From Microlunatus sp. Gsoil 973 (GTDB lineage Bacteria > Actinomycetota > Actinomycetes > Propionibacteriales > Propionibacteriaceae), in contig NZ_CP046122.1 of assembly GCF_009707365.1 (NCBI RefSeq), positions 1,984,001 to 2,048,000 of the forward strand: a DNA stretch of 64,000 nt. Reading direction: 5' to 3'. Position numbers and translations under genes: made by a program. Shown piece by piece: positions 10,409 to 19,278 of the stretch (position 1 is its first letter; the number at the start of each line of letters is the position of its first letter). A model generated the notes under the pieces. The model was given only the letters and a program-made list of their open reading frames with translations, made no database searches and was not told where the DNA came from.

Positions 10409-11230
10409 GTGACGAACGCCGGTTACTACCGCCGTGTCGGGACGAACAATTTCGAACCGACCCGGCACACCCAGGGCGCCTGGAGGGAGACCGAACAACA
10501 CATGGGTCCCGCTTCGGGCCTGTTGGCGTACGCCCTGGAGACCGCACACCCGCGCGATGATCTTCAGCTGTGCCGGATCAGCTACGAGATCCTCGGTGTG
10601 ATCAGCGCCGAGCCCCTCGAGGTCGACGTGGAGATCATCAGGCCGGGGCGCACCATCGAGATGCTCGAGGCCAGGATGATCATCAACGGTCGACCGGCGA
10701 TCCGCGCCACCGGCTGGCGGCTGGCCACCTCCGACACGTCGGCGGTGGCAGGCGGCACGCCCGACCCGATGCCCGGGCTTGACGGTTGGCCGCCCTGGCG
10801 GGCCGATCAGTTCTGGGGTGGCGGCTACATCGACAGTGTGGAGTTCCGGGTCGATCCGGCGTCGGTCCCGGGTCGCACCCGGGCCTGGTTGCGGACACCG
10901 CTGGACCTGGTAGAGGGCGAGCAGGTGTCCGATCTTGTGACGTTCACCACCCTGGTGGACACCGCGAACGGGGTGGCCGCCCGACAGGATCCGCGGCAGT
11001 GGGCCTTTCCGAACATCGACCTGACCATCCACTACTTCCGCGCGCCGACCTTCACCGATCTCGGAGGCACCGATCCGGACCGCCCGGATCAGGACGCAGC
11101 CCGCTGGGTCGGGCTGGACAGCAGATCGATCTGGGGTCCGGACGGGATAGGCCTGACCTCCACCACGCTGCACGACGCGGCTGGTGCGGTCGGCCGCGCC
11201 GAGCAGATCCTGACCCTGCGAGCCCTCTGA
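10409..11230 (+). CDS. Thioesterase family protein (acyl-CoA thioesterase-like)
   Basis: A 273-residue double hot-dog protein resembling the TesB-like thioesterases that hydrolyse acyl-CoA. Features include an early FEPTRHTQGAW segment, a central acyl-binding helix (ASGLLAYALE), and a second hot-dog half with DLVTFTTLVDTANGVAAR and GIGLTSTTLHDAAGAVGRAEQ, where the Ser/Thr and Gln fit the TesB active-site pattern. GTG start at 10409, 43 bases from the divergent ligase-like gene. The substrate chain length cannot be told. Confidence 0.82.
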   Translation: MTNAGYYRRVGTNNFEPTRHTQGAWRETEQHMGPASGLLAYALETAHPRDDLQLCRISYEILGVISAEPLEVDVEIIRPGRTIEMLEARMIINGRPAIRATGWRLATSDTSAVAGGTPDPMPGLDGWPPWRADQFWGGGYIDSVEFRVDPASVPGRTRAWLRTPLDLVEGEQVSDLVTFTTLVDTANGVAARQDPRQWAFPNIDLTIHYFRAPTFTDLGGTDPDRPDQDAARWVGLDSRSIWGPDGIGLTSTTLHDAAGAVGRAEQILTLRAL

Positions 11231-11266
11231 GCCACACACCGGTCGCGCGGCCATTAGCCTGAGCGG

Positions 11267-13447
11267 GTGACCGACCAGCAGATGCAGACTTCGACTTCTC
11301 ACAACGTAGGCGAGCCGCCGCTCGCCGAGCGTCGATCCTTCCTCCGCACCCACCACGGCGACACTTTCGACGACCCGTACGAGTGGCTCAGGGACAAGGA
11401 CGATCCGGCGGTCATCGCCTACCTGGAAGCGGAGAACACCTATACGCAGCAACAGACCGGGCACATCGACGCGCTGCGCCAGGAGATCTTCGACGACATC
11501 CGTTCCAGGACCAAGGAGACCGATCTCAGCGTCCCTTCCTTCAGCAGTCACCGGCCGGACACCGACGGCAACTCCTCCGCCTACTGGTACTACCGACGCA
11601 CCATCGAGGGCGCGGAGTATCCGGTCTTCTGCCGGGCGCCGGCGACCGACGCCGAAACGCCGCCTGATGTCGAGAGCGACATCCCCGGCGAGCAGGTACT
11701 GCTGGACGGCAACGCCGAGGCCGGGAACAGCGAGTTCTACTCGCTCGGTGCGTTCAGCGTCTCCCCCGGCGGTCGGTTGCTGGCCTATGCCGTCGACCTG
11801 ACCGGCAACGAGCGATTCCAACTCCGGTTGAAGAATCTGACGACCGGCGAACGGCTCCCGGACGTGATCGACGACATCGCCTACGGTGTGGCCTGGGCCG
11901 GTGATGACCACCTGTTCTACACCCGCGCCGACGAGGCGTGGCGGCCGTTCAAGGTGCTCCGGCACCAGCTCGGCACCGAGCCGGCCACCGACCCGGAGGT
12001 CTTCGTCGAACCCGATGAGCGGTTCTGGGTGAGTGTCGGCAGCAGCCGCGACCAGGAGTGGATCCTGATCCATGCGGGCAGCAAACTGACCACGGAGGTC
12101 CGGCTGCTGCCCACCTCCGATCCCACCACGCCGGCCCACGTGGTCGCCCCTCGCCGACAGGGCGTCGAATACGAGGTGGAGCCCGCAGGTGACCGATTGT
12201 TGATCTTGCACAATGACGGCGCCGAAGATTTCAAGCTGGCCGAGGCACCGCTGGATGCCACCAGCCACGATCAGTGGCGGACCGTCCTGGACCAGCGGCC
12301 CGGCGTTCGGCTGGAGGACGTCGACGCGTACCGGGACTTCGTCGTGGTCGGCCTGCGCCGCGACGGTCTGACCGGCGTCCACATCATTCCCCGGGAGCCA
12401 TCCGGTGACGTGGCCGGCGATCTTGGTCGGGGCTGGGACATCGACTTCGACGAGCCGCTGTACACCGTGGGACCGCACTCCGGCACCGAGTACGACGCCG
12501 GCCTGGTCCGGTTGTCGTTCACGTCCATGATCACCCCGAATTCGATCTACGACTACCGGGTGGCCGACCGCGCGCTGATCCTGCGCAAGATCACTCCGGT
12601 TCTTGATCATCCGACCAAGGGCCCGTACCGGCCGGAGGACTACGTCCAGGTGCGGGAGTGGGCGACCGCCGAGGACGGCACCAGGATCCCGATCTCGATC
12701 GTCTACCCGAAGGGCACACCGCGCGACGGCAGCGCACCGGCGCTGATCTACGGCTACGGCTCCTACGAGATCTCGATGGACCCGAGTTTCCAGATCGCCC
12801 GGCTGTCGCTGCTCGACCGCGGTTTCGTGTACGCCATCGCACACATCCGCGGCGGTGGCGAGCTTGGCCGGGCCTGGTACACCAACGGCAAGACGACGAC
12901 CAAGATCAACACCTTTACCGACTTCGTCGCCTGTGCCCGCTACCTGGTCTCGGCCGGCTACACCTCGGCCGATCGGCTGGTGGCTCGGGGCGGCAGCGCC
13001 GGCGGGCTGTTGATGGGCGCGGTGGCCAACCTGGCACCGGACGCCTTCCGGGCGATCCATGCCGGGGTGCCGTTCGTCGACCCGCTGACCTCGATCCTGA
13101 TGCCGGAACTGCCGCTGACGGTGACTGAATGGGAGGAGTGGGGCGACCCACTGCACGATCCGGAGATCTATGCCTACATGAAGTCCTACAGCCCGTACGA
13201 GAACGTCGAGGCCAAGGACTATCCGGCGATCCTGGCGACCACCAGCCTGAACGACACCCGCGTGTTGTTCACCGAACCGGCGAAGTGGATCGCGGCCCTG
13301 CGACACACGGCGACGAACGGGCCGGACCGACCGATCCTGTTGAAGACCGAGATGCAGGCGGGACACGGTGGTGTCTCCGGTCGCTATCAGGGATGGAAGG
13401 AGATCGCGTTCGAGTACGCCTGGTTGATCGACCAGATCGCCGGATGA
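11267..13447 (+). CDS. ptrB: S9 family serine peptidase, oligopeptidase B
   Basis: Cytoplasmic prolyl-oligopeptidase-family peptidase of 726 residues that would cleave short peptides after basic residues if it behaves like oligopeptidase B. The N-terminal half is the seven-bladed propeller that limits access (DPYEWLRDKDD near the start). The C-terminal alpha/beta hydrolase domain has GGSAGG with Ser577, the Asp663 loop (LNDTRV) and His700 (GHGG), a complete catalytic triad. Also typical are YGYGSYEISMDPSF and IAHIRGGGELGR. GTG start at 11267. It follows the thioesterase gene by 36 bases and may share its transcript. Confidence 0.93.
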   Translation: MTDQQMQTSTSHNVGEPPLAERRSFLRTHHGDTFDDPYEWLRDKDDPAVIAYLEAENTYTQQQTGHIDALRQEIFDDIRSRTKETDLSVPSFSSHRPDTDGNSSAYWYYRRTIEGAEYPVFCRAPATDAETPPDVESDIPGEQVLLDGNAEAGNSEFYSLGAFSVSPGGRLLAYAVDLTGNERFQLRLKNLTTGERLPDVIDDIAYGVAWAGDDHLFYTRADEAWRPFKVLRHQLGTEPATDPEVFVEPDERFWVSVGSSRDQEWILIHAGSKLTTEVRLLPTSDPTTPAHVVAPRRQGVEYEVEPAGDRLLILHNDGAEDFKLAEAPLDATSHDQWRTVLDQRPGVRLEDVDAYRDFVVVGLRRDGLTGVHIIPREPSGDVAGDLGRGWDIDFDEPLYTVGPHSGTEYDAGLVRLSFTSMITPNSIYDYRVADRALILRKITPVLDHPTKGPYRPEDYVQVREWATAEDGTRIPISIVYPKGTPRDGSAPALIYGYGSYEISMDPSFQIARLSLLDRGFVYAIAHIRGGGELGRAWYTNGKTTTKINTFTDFVACARYLVSAGYTSADRLVARGGSAGGLLMGAVANLAPDAFRAIHAGVPFVDPLTSILMPELPLTVTEWEEWGDPLHDPEIYAYMKSYSPYENVEAKDYPAILATTSLNDTRVLFTEPAKWIAALRHTATNGPDRPILLKTEMQAGHGGVSGRYQGWKEIAFEYAWLIDQIAG

Positions 13448-13470
13448 TCGTTCTCGGCCGGCAGTAGGTC

Positions 13471-15126
13471 TCAGCGACGCAGAATGGTGCGCAGTGCCGC
13501 TTCCAAGGCGGCCGGGTCGGCCGGATCGGCGGTTCGCCAGGCGACGAACCGGTCCGGCCGGACCAGCGATGCGCCGCGTGGACCGATTCCGTAGCGGTCG
13601 GTCCAGCCGTCCGACGGCTCGACGACGTCGTCCTCGCCGAGCACCTGCACGTCGACCGGTACACCGAGACAGTCGGCGACGGTCGCCGTAGCGGTGAGCC
13701 AGGCGGGATCCGCGGTGAGAACGACGAAGCCGCGGCCGAACAGGTCGAGAACCGATCGTGTGCCGGTCCCGGCCCGCAGCCGGAGTTCCGGCGCCCGGGA
13801 CCCCGGCCGGCCGCCGGCCGCGGTGGGTGACTCGATGAATCCATGATCATCGCCCGGTTCGGCGCAGACGGCGCCGTCGACGACCCGGGCACCGAACATC
13901 AGGTCGAGCGGATCCAGATCGGCATGTGGATCCCGCTGGTCGGCTCCGCCGGGCGTCATCCGGTGCAGCAGGTTCTGGTACTGGTACTCGGCGATCCATT
14001 CGCCGTACCGACGCCGTTCGGCGTCATAGCTGTCCAGCAGCCCGGGACCTGCCTGGCCCTTGATGATCATGGCGAGTTTCCAGCCCAGGTCGAAGCCGTC
14101 CAGGACGGCGGTGTTGCCGCCCTGACCGCCGGTCGGCGGCATCACATGGGCTGCGTCACCGGCCAGCACCACCCGGCCGGCGACGAACCGGTCGGCCAGC
14201 CGATGGGCGAATTCGGTCTCGGCGAACTCGAGCAGCTCGACCGGCAGCCCAGGATCACCCACCGCGGTCCGGATCTGTTCGACACAGTCCTCCGCGGTGA
14301 AATCGGCGAACGACTCGTGCTCGGGGTCGAAGGCGAACGAGAGCACGTAGCGGCCAGGTTCGTCGGTGACGGTGAAGGCGCCGGTTCCTCCGTGCAGCTT
14401 CGGATTCTGCAGGTAGACCAGGAGCATCTCCCGGTCGTTCAGCACGCCGCCCAGGTCGGCCCGGAACACGGTGCCCACCCAGCTGGACAGCGATCCGTGA
14501 CCGTGAGTTCCGATCCCTGCGGCGTGTCGGATGCCGGTCCGCCAGCCGTCGGCACCCACCAGGTAGTCGGCCCGCACCGCCCGGCGTTCGCCGGTCACCA
14601 GGTCGGTCAATTCGGCGACGACGTGATCATCGTCGGCGGTGAATCCGGCCAGTTCGGTGGAGAAAAGGACCTCGGCGCCGAGCTCGCGGGCACGGCGCAT
14701 CACGATCGGCTCCACGGCCTCCTGGCTCGCCATGGCCATCCGGACCGGCGAGAAGGCTGCGAAGTCGAAGTCGAACGACTGGACCAGCGTCTGGTAGGGC
14801 TGGTCCATCACGGACGGGCCGATCACGATCTCCATCGGCTTGGCGGTGTCAAAGCCGGCGTCGGCAACGTCCTCCTCGACGCCGGCGATGCGGAAGGCCT
14901 CCATCACTGTCGGCACCTGGCCGCGGGCCTTCGGCTGGGTCGAGGTTCTCCGGTGGCGCTCGACCACCACCGACCGGATGCCGTGCAGGCCGAGGAACAT
15001 CGCGGTCGACAGTCCGGCCAGACCGGCGCCGACGATCAGGACCGGTGTCTGGGAAGCGTGGGACTGCGCGGACGCGGCGGACCCGGTGGTGGGCGTCGGG
15101 ATGGACGTGGAAGTTGGTGTGGTCAT
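13471..15126 (-). CDS. FAD-dependent aromatic monooxygenase (PheA/TfdB type)
   Basis: Class A flavoprotein hydroxylase, about 551 residues, expected to hydroxylate an aromatic or polyketide substrate with NAD(P)H and oxygen. The FAD-binding GAGLAGLS lies near residue 33 after an unusual Ser/Thr/Pro-rich leader. The DG motif is LVGADGWRTGIR, the GD motif is VLAGDAAHVMPPTGGQGGN, and a thioredoxin-like C-terminal domain completes the PheA/TfdB layout. I use ATG 15126, as GAGGAGAG lies six bases before it, inside the longer reading frame from 15144. It is divergent from a TetR gene with inverted repeats between, the usual pattern for an inducible oxygenase. Drug inactivation (rifampicin-monooxygenase-like) or catabolism are both possible. 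Confidence 0.88.
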   Translation of the reverse strand: MTTPTSTSIPTPTTGSAASAQSHASQTPVLIVGAGLAGLSTAMFLGLHGIRSVVVERHRRTSTQPKARGQVPTVMEAFRIAGVEEDVADAGFDTAKPMEIVIGPSVMDQPYQTLVQSFDFDFAAFSPVRMAMASQEAVEPIVMRRARELGAEVLFSTELAGFTADDDHVVAELTDLVTGERRAVRADYLVGADGWRTGIRHAAGIGTHGHGSLSSWVGTVFRADLGGVLNDREMLLVYLQNPKLHGGTGAFTVTDEPGRYVLSFAFDPEHESFADFTAEDCVEQIRTAVGDPGLPVELLEFAETEFAHRLADRFVAGRVVLAGDAAHVMPPTGGQGGNTAVLDGFDLGWKLAMIIKGQAGPGLLDSYDAERRRYGEWIAEYQYQNLLHRMTPGGADQRDPHADLDPLDLMFGARVVDGAVCAEPGDDHGFIESPTAAGGRPGSRAPELRLRAGTGTRSVLDLFGRGFVVLTADPAWLTATATVADCLGVPVDVQVLGEDDVVEPSDGWTDRYGIGPRGASLVRPDRFVAWRTADPADPAALEAALRTILRR

Positions 15127-15148
15127 GGAACTCTCCTCGGACAAGGTT

Positions 15149-15217
15149 ACGAACGCCGTTCGTTTTGACGAACACCGTTCTACACCGAAACAGCGTTCGC
15201 GTCACGTACGGTGTTCT
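15149..15217. promoter_or_regulatory. Candidate TetR operator array between tetR and the FAD monooxygenase gene
   Basis: Box 1 at 15149-15163 is a perfect inverted repeat, ACGAACG-C-CGTTCGT. Box 2 at 15168-15182 repeats the core GAACACCGTTC, 19 bases on centre to centre. A third copy of the half-consensus GAACACCGTAC lies on the minus strand at 15207-15217, two bases before the tetR start. The array fills the divergent promoter region, so binding would repress both genes. Confidence 0.75.
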
Positions 15218-15218
15218 C

Positions 15219-15959
15219 ATGGCCCCTGACCCGCTCCCGCCGCAGCCCTGGGTCCGCTCGGGGAGAACCCGGACCCGACGTCCGCTCAGCCGGGAGCTGA
15301 TCGTGCGCACCGCCCTCGGTGTGCTCGCAGCGGAGGGTCTCGAAGCGGTCACCATGCGCCGCGTGGCGCAGGATCTGGACACCGGCGCCGCCTCCCTGTA
15401 CGCCTACGTCCAGGACAAATCCGAGCTCCGCGAGCTGATGCTGGACGAGGTGCTGCGTGCGGTGGTCGTACCGGATCCCGACCCCCAGCACTGGGCCGAG
15501 CAGCTGAAGACGGTGGGACTCGACATGGCCGCGGCGATGGCGGCCCATCCGGGCATAGCCCGGATCGCTCTGGAGACCCTGATTCCCACCACACCCACCG
15601 TCATCGACCAGATGGACCGGCTACTGGGCATCCTGCGGGTCGGCGGGCTCACCGATGCCGACGTGCTGGCGGGCTCCAACGCGCTGGCCCTCTATGTCGC
15701 AGCCGGCGCGTACGAGCGCGGCCTGCGAAGCATCGAGGGCGCCGCCGAGGAGGCGCGGATCCGGATCGGCCGGATCAAGGAATACCTGGCCGTGGTACCG
15801 GAGGGCCGGCTTCCCCAGCTGGCCGCGCTGGCGCCGGAGATGAGCCGCCAGGACGACGGATTCGAACTCGGTCTCGACCTGTTGATCGCCGGACTCGCAT
15901 CACGGGCGTCCGGCGGGGTACAGAACCCATCAGCGGGTGGGCGTCGGAACGGCCGTTGA
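15219..15959 (+). CDS. TetR-family transcriptional regulator
   Basis: Regulator of 246 residues. The N-terminal TetR helix-turn-helix is LIVRTALGVLAAEGLEAVTM followed by RRVAQDLDTGAASLYAYVQDKSEL at roughly residues 28-75. The C-terminal domain matches the TetR_C type with AAMAAHPGIARIALETLIPTTP. I take ATG 15219 as the start. The open frame extends further upstream but runs through the operator region. It probably represses itself and the divergent FAD monooxygenase, with a substrate of that enzyme as inducer. The last 25 residues are Gly/Arg-rich and unconserved. Confidence 0.9.
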   Translation: MAPDPLPPQPWVRSGRTRTRRPLSRELIVRTALGVLAAEGLEAVTMRRVAQDLDTGAASLYAYVQDKSELRELMLDEVLRAVVVPDPDPQHWAEQLKTVGLDMAAAMAAHPGIARIALETLIPTTPTVIDQMDRLLGILRVGGLTDADVLAGSNALALYVAAGAYERGLRSIEGAAEEARIRIGRIKEYLAVVPEGRLPQLAALAPEMSRQDDGFELGLDLLIAGLASRASGGVQNPSAGGRRNGR

Positions 15960-16001
15960 CCCACCCCGAAGCGACATTCAGGGACTCTTCAGGGTGCTGG
16001 C

Positions 16002-16028
16002 GGAATCCTCCGTCACCCCCCGAACGTT
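16002..16028 (+). promoter_or_regulatory. ECF sigma (SigE/SigH-like) promoter of sigB
   Basis: GGAATC (16002-16007), a 17-bp spacer and CGTT (16025-16028) match the GGAAY...CGTT consensus of actinobacterial SigE/SigH-type promoters. It lies 31 bases before the sigB start. In mycobacteria sigB is transcribed from a promoter of this kind. This is sequence evidence only. Confidence 0.6.
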
Positions 16029-16059
16029 CCACATCTGTAGCCAACGAAAGGGGACAGAA

Positions 16060-17010
16060 GTGGCAACGAGAACGTCGAGCCGCATCAACGAGGGCATCGA
16101 AGGCAAGGATGCTGTCGGTCTCTACCTTGACGGAATCGCCAAGACGCCGCTGTTGACCGCCGAGGAGGAGGTCGACCTGGCGAAGCGAATCGAACTCGGT
16201 CTGTACGCGGGCAAGCTGCTCGCGGGTGAGGTGTCCCCGAAGGAGCGCGGCAAGAATCCGGTCGACGTGACGGAGGAGGAATTGGAGTTCCTCGTCCAGG
16301 ACGGCGCCCAGGCGCAGCGCCGGTTCGTGATGGCGAACCTGCGTCTGGTGGTCTCGGTGGCCCGCAAGTACGGCCGCGCGCAGATGCCGCTGCTGGACCT
16401 GGTCCAGGAGGGCAACACCGGCCTGATCAGGGCAGTCGAGAAGTTCGACTACACCAAGGGCTTCAAGTTCTCCACCTACGGCACCTGGTGGGTCCGACAG
16501 TCGATCAGCCGTGGCATCGCCCAGCAGGGCCGCATCGTCCGACTGCCGGTGCACGTCGCCGAGCAGGTCAACCAGGTCGGCGCGGTCCGGCGCACCTTGG
16601 AGCGTCGACTGGGCCGTGATCCGGAGATCGAGGAGATCGCCGACGAGATGGGCGTTGAGGCGGAGCGGGTGCTCGACCTGATGCGATACGGCCGCGACCA
16701 CGTCAGCCTCGACGCTCCGGTCGAGGAGGGCGGCGACACCGCCCTGGGCGATCTGATCGCAAGGGAGCCGATGCCCGGACCGGACGAGGTCTTCCTGGAC
16801 GCCGAGGAGCACGAACGCCTCGAGGCGTTGCTCGACCAACTCGACGAACGCTCCGCAGACGTCGTCCGCAGGCGCTATGGTCTGCTTGACGGGCGCCAGG
16901 CCAAGCTCGCCGACATCGGGGCTGTCTGGGGCATCACCGCCGAACGCGTGCGGCAGATCGAGCGGCACGCGATCGCCAAGCTGCGGAACGCGTCGACACT
17001 GGCGGCATGA
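16060..17010 (+). CDS. sigB: Group 2 sigma-70 factor (SigB-like)
   Basis: Non-essential-type sigma-70 relative of 316 residues, lacking the long N-terminal extension of RpoD. Region 1.2 begins DAVGLYLDGIAKTPLLTAEE. Region 2 has [20 protein letters not shown] and KFSTYGTWWVRQSISRGIAQ. Region 4 ends with AKLADIGAVWGITAERVRQI. I choose GTG 16060, since AAAGGGGA precedes it. The longer frame from 15937 overlaps the end of tetR and would add unconserved residues. A sigma-factor-type ECF promoter lies upstream, consistent with a role as a stress-induced relay. SigB-type factors are known in actinobacteria for stress and stationary phase. Confidence 0.93.
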   Translation: MATRTSSRINEGIEGKDAVGLYLDGIAKTPLLTAEEEVDLAKRIELGLYAGKLLAGEVSPKERGKNPVDVTEEELEFLVQDGAQAQRRFVMANLRLVVSVARKYGRAQMPLLDLVQEGNTGLIRAVEKFDYTKGFKFSTYGTWWVRQSISRGIAQQGRIVRLPVHVAEQVNQVGAVRRTLERRLGRDPEIEEIADEMGVEAERVLDLMRYGRDHVSLDAPVEEGGDTALGDLIAREPMPGPDEVFLDAEEHERLEALLDQLDERSADVVRRRYGLLDGRQAKLADIGAVWGITAERVRQIERHAIAKLRNASTLAA

Positions 17011-17050
17011 CGGGGGCGTACGCAACGTTCCCATGACGGGGTGGTCAACG

Positions 17051-17167
17051 ATGATGAAGCGGATTGTCGGTCCGATCGTCAAGCGGATCAGGCGGAACGA
17101 GTTGGTCGCCGAACTGGTCACCAGACGCCGGTATTCGAAGCAGGGGCCGATGAAGCCCAGCCGCTAG
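17051..17167 (+). CDS. Small basic hypothetical protein
   Basis: An open frame of 38 codons starting ATGATGAAG behind ACGGGGTGG, giving a strongly basic peptide (MMKRIVGPIVKRIRRNELV, then ELVTRRRYSKQ). It lies 40 bases after sigB and before a strong hairpin, so it would be on the sigB transcript. I do not recognise it. It could be a small DNA- or RNA-binding or membrane-interacting peptide, or a chance frame. The stretch beyond it (17168-17258) contains imperfect repeats of GTCGACCCAGCAA and no other gene. Confidence 0.4.
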   Translation: MMKRIVGPIVKRIRRNELVAELVTRRRYSKQGPMKPSR

Positions 17168-17258
17168 GATCCGACCAACAGGTCGACCCAGCAAAGTCGA
17201 CCCAGCAAGTCAACCGAAGAGACCAAGACAAGCTCGACCCAAGATATCGACAGAGCAC

Positions 17259-17302
17259 GCGAAAGGGCCGGACGCCCGGGATATGGTGGCCGGCCCTTTC
17301 GC
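17259..17302. terminator. Strong hairpin between sigB and convergent tesB
   Basis: GCGAAAGGGCCGG (17259-17271) pairs perfectly with CCGGCCCTTTCGC (17290-17302) across an 18-base loop. It lies between convergent transcripts. There is no long T tract, though the CTTTCGC arm gives some T content. It is probably a bidirectional terminator. Confidence 0.7.
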
Positions 17303-17361
17303 ATGCCCGCATACTCGGGTCAATCACCCTCGAACGGCGGCGACCGGGGTAAGCGGCGTGC

Positions 17362-18231
17362 TCAGCTTCGGGGCCGGGCCTGGCGGATCAGCCCCTCCTG
17401 GGCGACATCGGCAACCAGTACGCCGTGCTGGAACAACCGCGCAGTCACCAGGCCGAGTCCGGAGGACGCCGACGGTGAGACCTGGTCGTACAGCAGCCAG
17501 TCATCGGCCCGGAACGACCGGTGGAACCACATGGCGTGGTCGATCGAGGCGGCCCGCACCCGCGGTGACCCGAGCACCTCGCCGTGAGGCACCAGGCTGG
17601 CACCGAGCAGGGTGAGATCGCTGGAATAGGCCAGCACGCAGTCGTGCAGGAAACGATCGTCGGGAAGCGCGCCGTCGACCTTGATCCACAATCGTGCCCG
17701 GGCCGGATGCCGCGGGTCGTTCAGGCCGCCGCCGGGACCCGAGTTGCCGACGTACCGTACGTCCAGCGCTCCCCACTCCCGGGTCCAGTTCGACGCCGGC
17801 GCGCCGGTGATCCTGCTGAGCACCTCCGGCATCGACGGGCACTCCTGTGGTGCCGGTACGTCGTCGGGCATCGGATCCGCGTGCTGCCAGCCTTCCTCGT
17901 CCTTATGGAAGGAGGCGGACATGTAGAAGATCACATGACCGTGCTGCCGGGCACTGACCCGCCGGGTGGAGAACGAACCTCCGTCCCGGACCGCGTCGAC
18001 GTCATAGACGATCGGCGTGTCGATCCGCCCTTCGAGCAGGAAGTATCCGTGCAGCGAATGGGGATACCGGCCCTCCGGAACAGTCAGTCCTGCCGCCGTC
18101 AGGGCCTGGGCGAGTACCTGTCCGCCGAATGCCCGCTGCAGGTGCGTCCTGGGTTGTTTGGCCCGGAAGAGCGTGCTTTCGATCTCCTCCAACTCCAGCA
18201 GGTCCATCAGTTCGTCCAGCGACTCAGGCAC
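17362..18231 (-). CDS. tesB: Acyl-CoA thioesterase II
   Basis: Double hot-dog thioesterase of 289 residues, the usual TesB length, hydrolysing acyl-CoA to free acid and CoA in the cytoplasm. Family landmarks are FGGQVLAQALTAA near residue 35, HSLHGYFLLEG, and in the second half SIDHAMWFHRSFRADDWLLYDQVSPSASSGLGLV (read as two blocks), supplying the catalytic Asp and the Ser/Thr position, and ADVAQEGLIR with the catalytic Gln. The start at 18231 is the first Met of the conserved frame. It stands alone between the hairpin at 17259 and the PAC2 gene. Confidence 0.93.
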   Translation of the reverse strand: MPESLDELMDLLELEEIESTLFRAKQPRTHLQRAFGGQVLAQALTAAGLTVPEGRYPHSLHGYFLLEGRIDTPIVYDVDAVRDGGSFSTRRVSARQHGHVIFYMSASFHKDEEGWQHADPMPDDVPAPQECPSMPEVLSRITGAPASNWTREWGALDVRYVGNSGPGGGLNDPRHPARARLWIKVDGALPDDRFLHDCVLAYSSDLTLLGASLVPHGEVLGSPRVRAASIDHAMWFHRSFRADDWLLYDQVSPSASSGLGLVTARLFQHGVLVADVAQEGLIRQARPRS

Positions 18232-18302
18232 GGTCGGGATCCTACTGGGAACGCCTACCGCGGCGAGGATGCGCGGCCGAGCTGCAAGCCCCGCCCGCGA
18301 GG

Positions 18303-19253
18303 TCAGTCCCCCTGCTCCTCGTCATGGTCCTGATTGTCGTCGGTCTGTTCGGCCAGGAAGCGTTCGAAGGCTGCGCCGATCTCGTCGGCCGACGGCACCC
18401 TGCCCAGTTCGTCGGCCACCGACGGCGGGAAACCCAGACCGCCGCGGTCAGCCCGCAGTGAGTCGTACTGCTGCTCCAGCTGGCCGACCATCTCCTGGGC
18501 CTCGGCCGAGCCCGCGACCTCTTCGGCGATCTCGGCCATGTTGCTGCCGGCGGCCTCCTCCAACGGCCCGAAGCCGATCACGAGTCCGGTGGTCTGGGAG
18601 ACCCGTACGCCGAGACTCAGCGAGGCCTGCGGGAAAGCCGCCTGGGTGAGGTAGTGCGGCACGAACGCCTCGAAACCGACGGCCGTGTGCCCCCGCTCAC
18701 CGAGCCGGTACTCCAGCATCGCCGAGAAGCTCGCCTGCACCTCGGCCTTGCCGAACCAGGCCTGTTCGTCGCGGACCAGATCCGGGTCGGTGGAGTGGGC
18801 GTTCAGCGCGACCGGCCGGGTGTGTGGAACCGCGCCAGGAATCCCGGTCAGCGAGACGACCAGCCGGACGTCGAACTGCTCGATCAACGCGATCATGGCC
18901 GCGCAGGCGCGCTCCCACTGCACGTCGGGTTCCGGGCCGCTGAGCAGCAGGAAGACCTCACCGGTCTCGTCGGTGAGTCGGTGGATCCGCAATCCCCTGC
19001 TCCGGTACCTGGCCCAATGGTCACCGTCGTAGTCCATCATCGGCCGCCGCGACCGATAGTCGTGCAGTTGGTCGTGATCGAATTCGACCAGCACGTCGTG
19101 GTCGAGGTGTTGCAGCAGATGCCGGCGGAGCAGCCGTCCGGCCTGTCCGGCATCGATGAATCCATCCAGCTGCACGATCAATACGGGGTGCTGGCCGACC
19201 ATCTCCTTGGCGACATCCTCGCGGACCTCATACAGCGAACGGGGATCCAACAT
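18303..19253 (-). CDS. PAC2 family protein
   Basis: A 316-residue protein of the PAC2 (proteasome assembly chaperone 2-like) family, common in actinobacteria. Characteristic blocks are VLIVQLDGFIDAGQAG, DYRSRRPMMDYDGDHW, the central VRLVVSLTGIPGAVPHTRP and GHTAVGFEAFVPHYLTQA. The C-terminal tail is acidic. I use ATG 19253 instead of the TTG at 19262. Family members are linked to proteasome or protein quality control by name only, and bacterial function is not settled. It follows hrpA on the same strand by 25 bases and is probably co-transcribed with it. Confidence 0.87.
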   Translation of the reverse strand: MLDPRSLYEVREDVAKEMVGQHPVLIVQLDGFIDAGQAGRLLRRHLLQHLDHDVLVEFDHDQLHDYRSRRPMMDYDGDHWARYRSRGLRIHRLTDETGEVFLLLSGPEPDVQWERACAAMIALIEQFDVRLVVSLTGIPGAVPHTRPVALNAHSTDPDLVRDEQAWFGKAEVQASFSAMLEYRLGERGHTAVGFEAFVPHYLTQAAFPQASLSLGVRVSQTTGLVIGFGPLEEAAGSNMAEIAEEVAGSAEAQEMVGQLEQQYDSLRADRGGLGFPPSVADELGRVPSADEIGAAFERFLAEQTDDNQDHDEEQGD

Positions 19254-19278
19254 GAGACCCAATGTATGCCCATACCGG

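Noticed and set aside
10376-13366. Very long minus-strand open frame (about 996 codons) opposite the oligopeptidase and thioesterase genes
   Set aside because: Antisense frame of two clearly conserved genes. Its translation is low-complexity Arg/Gly/Val-rich with no domain, as expected from high-GC codon bias.
15045-15218. N-terminal extension of the TetR frame
   Set aside because: It would cross the operator palindromes and the start of the divergent monooxygenase gene, and the helix-turn-helix starts properly after ATG 15219.
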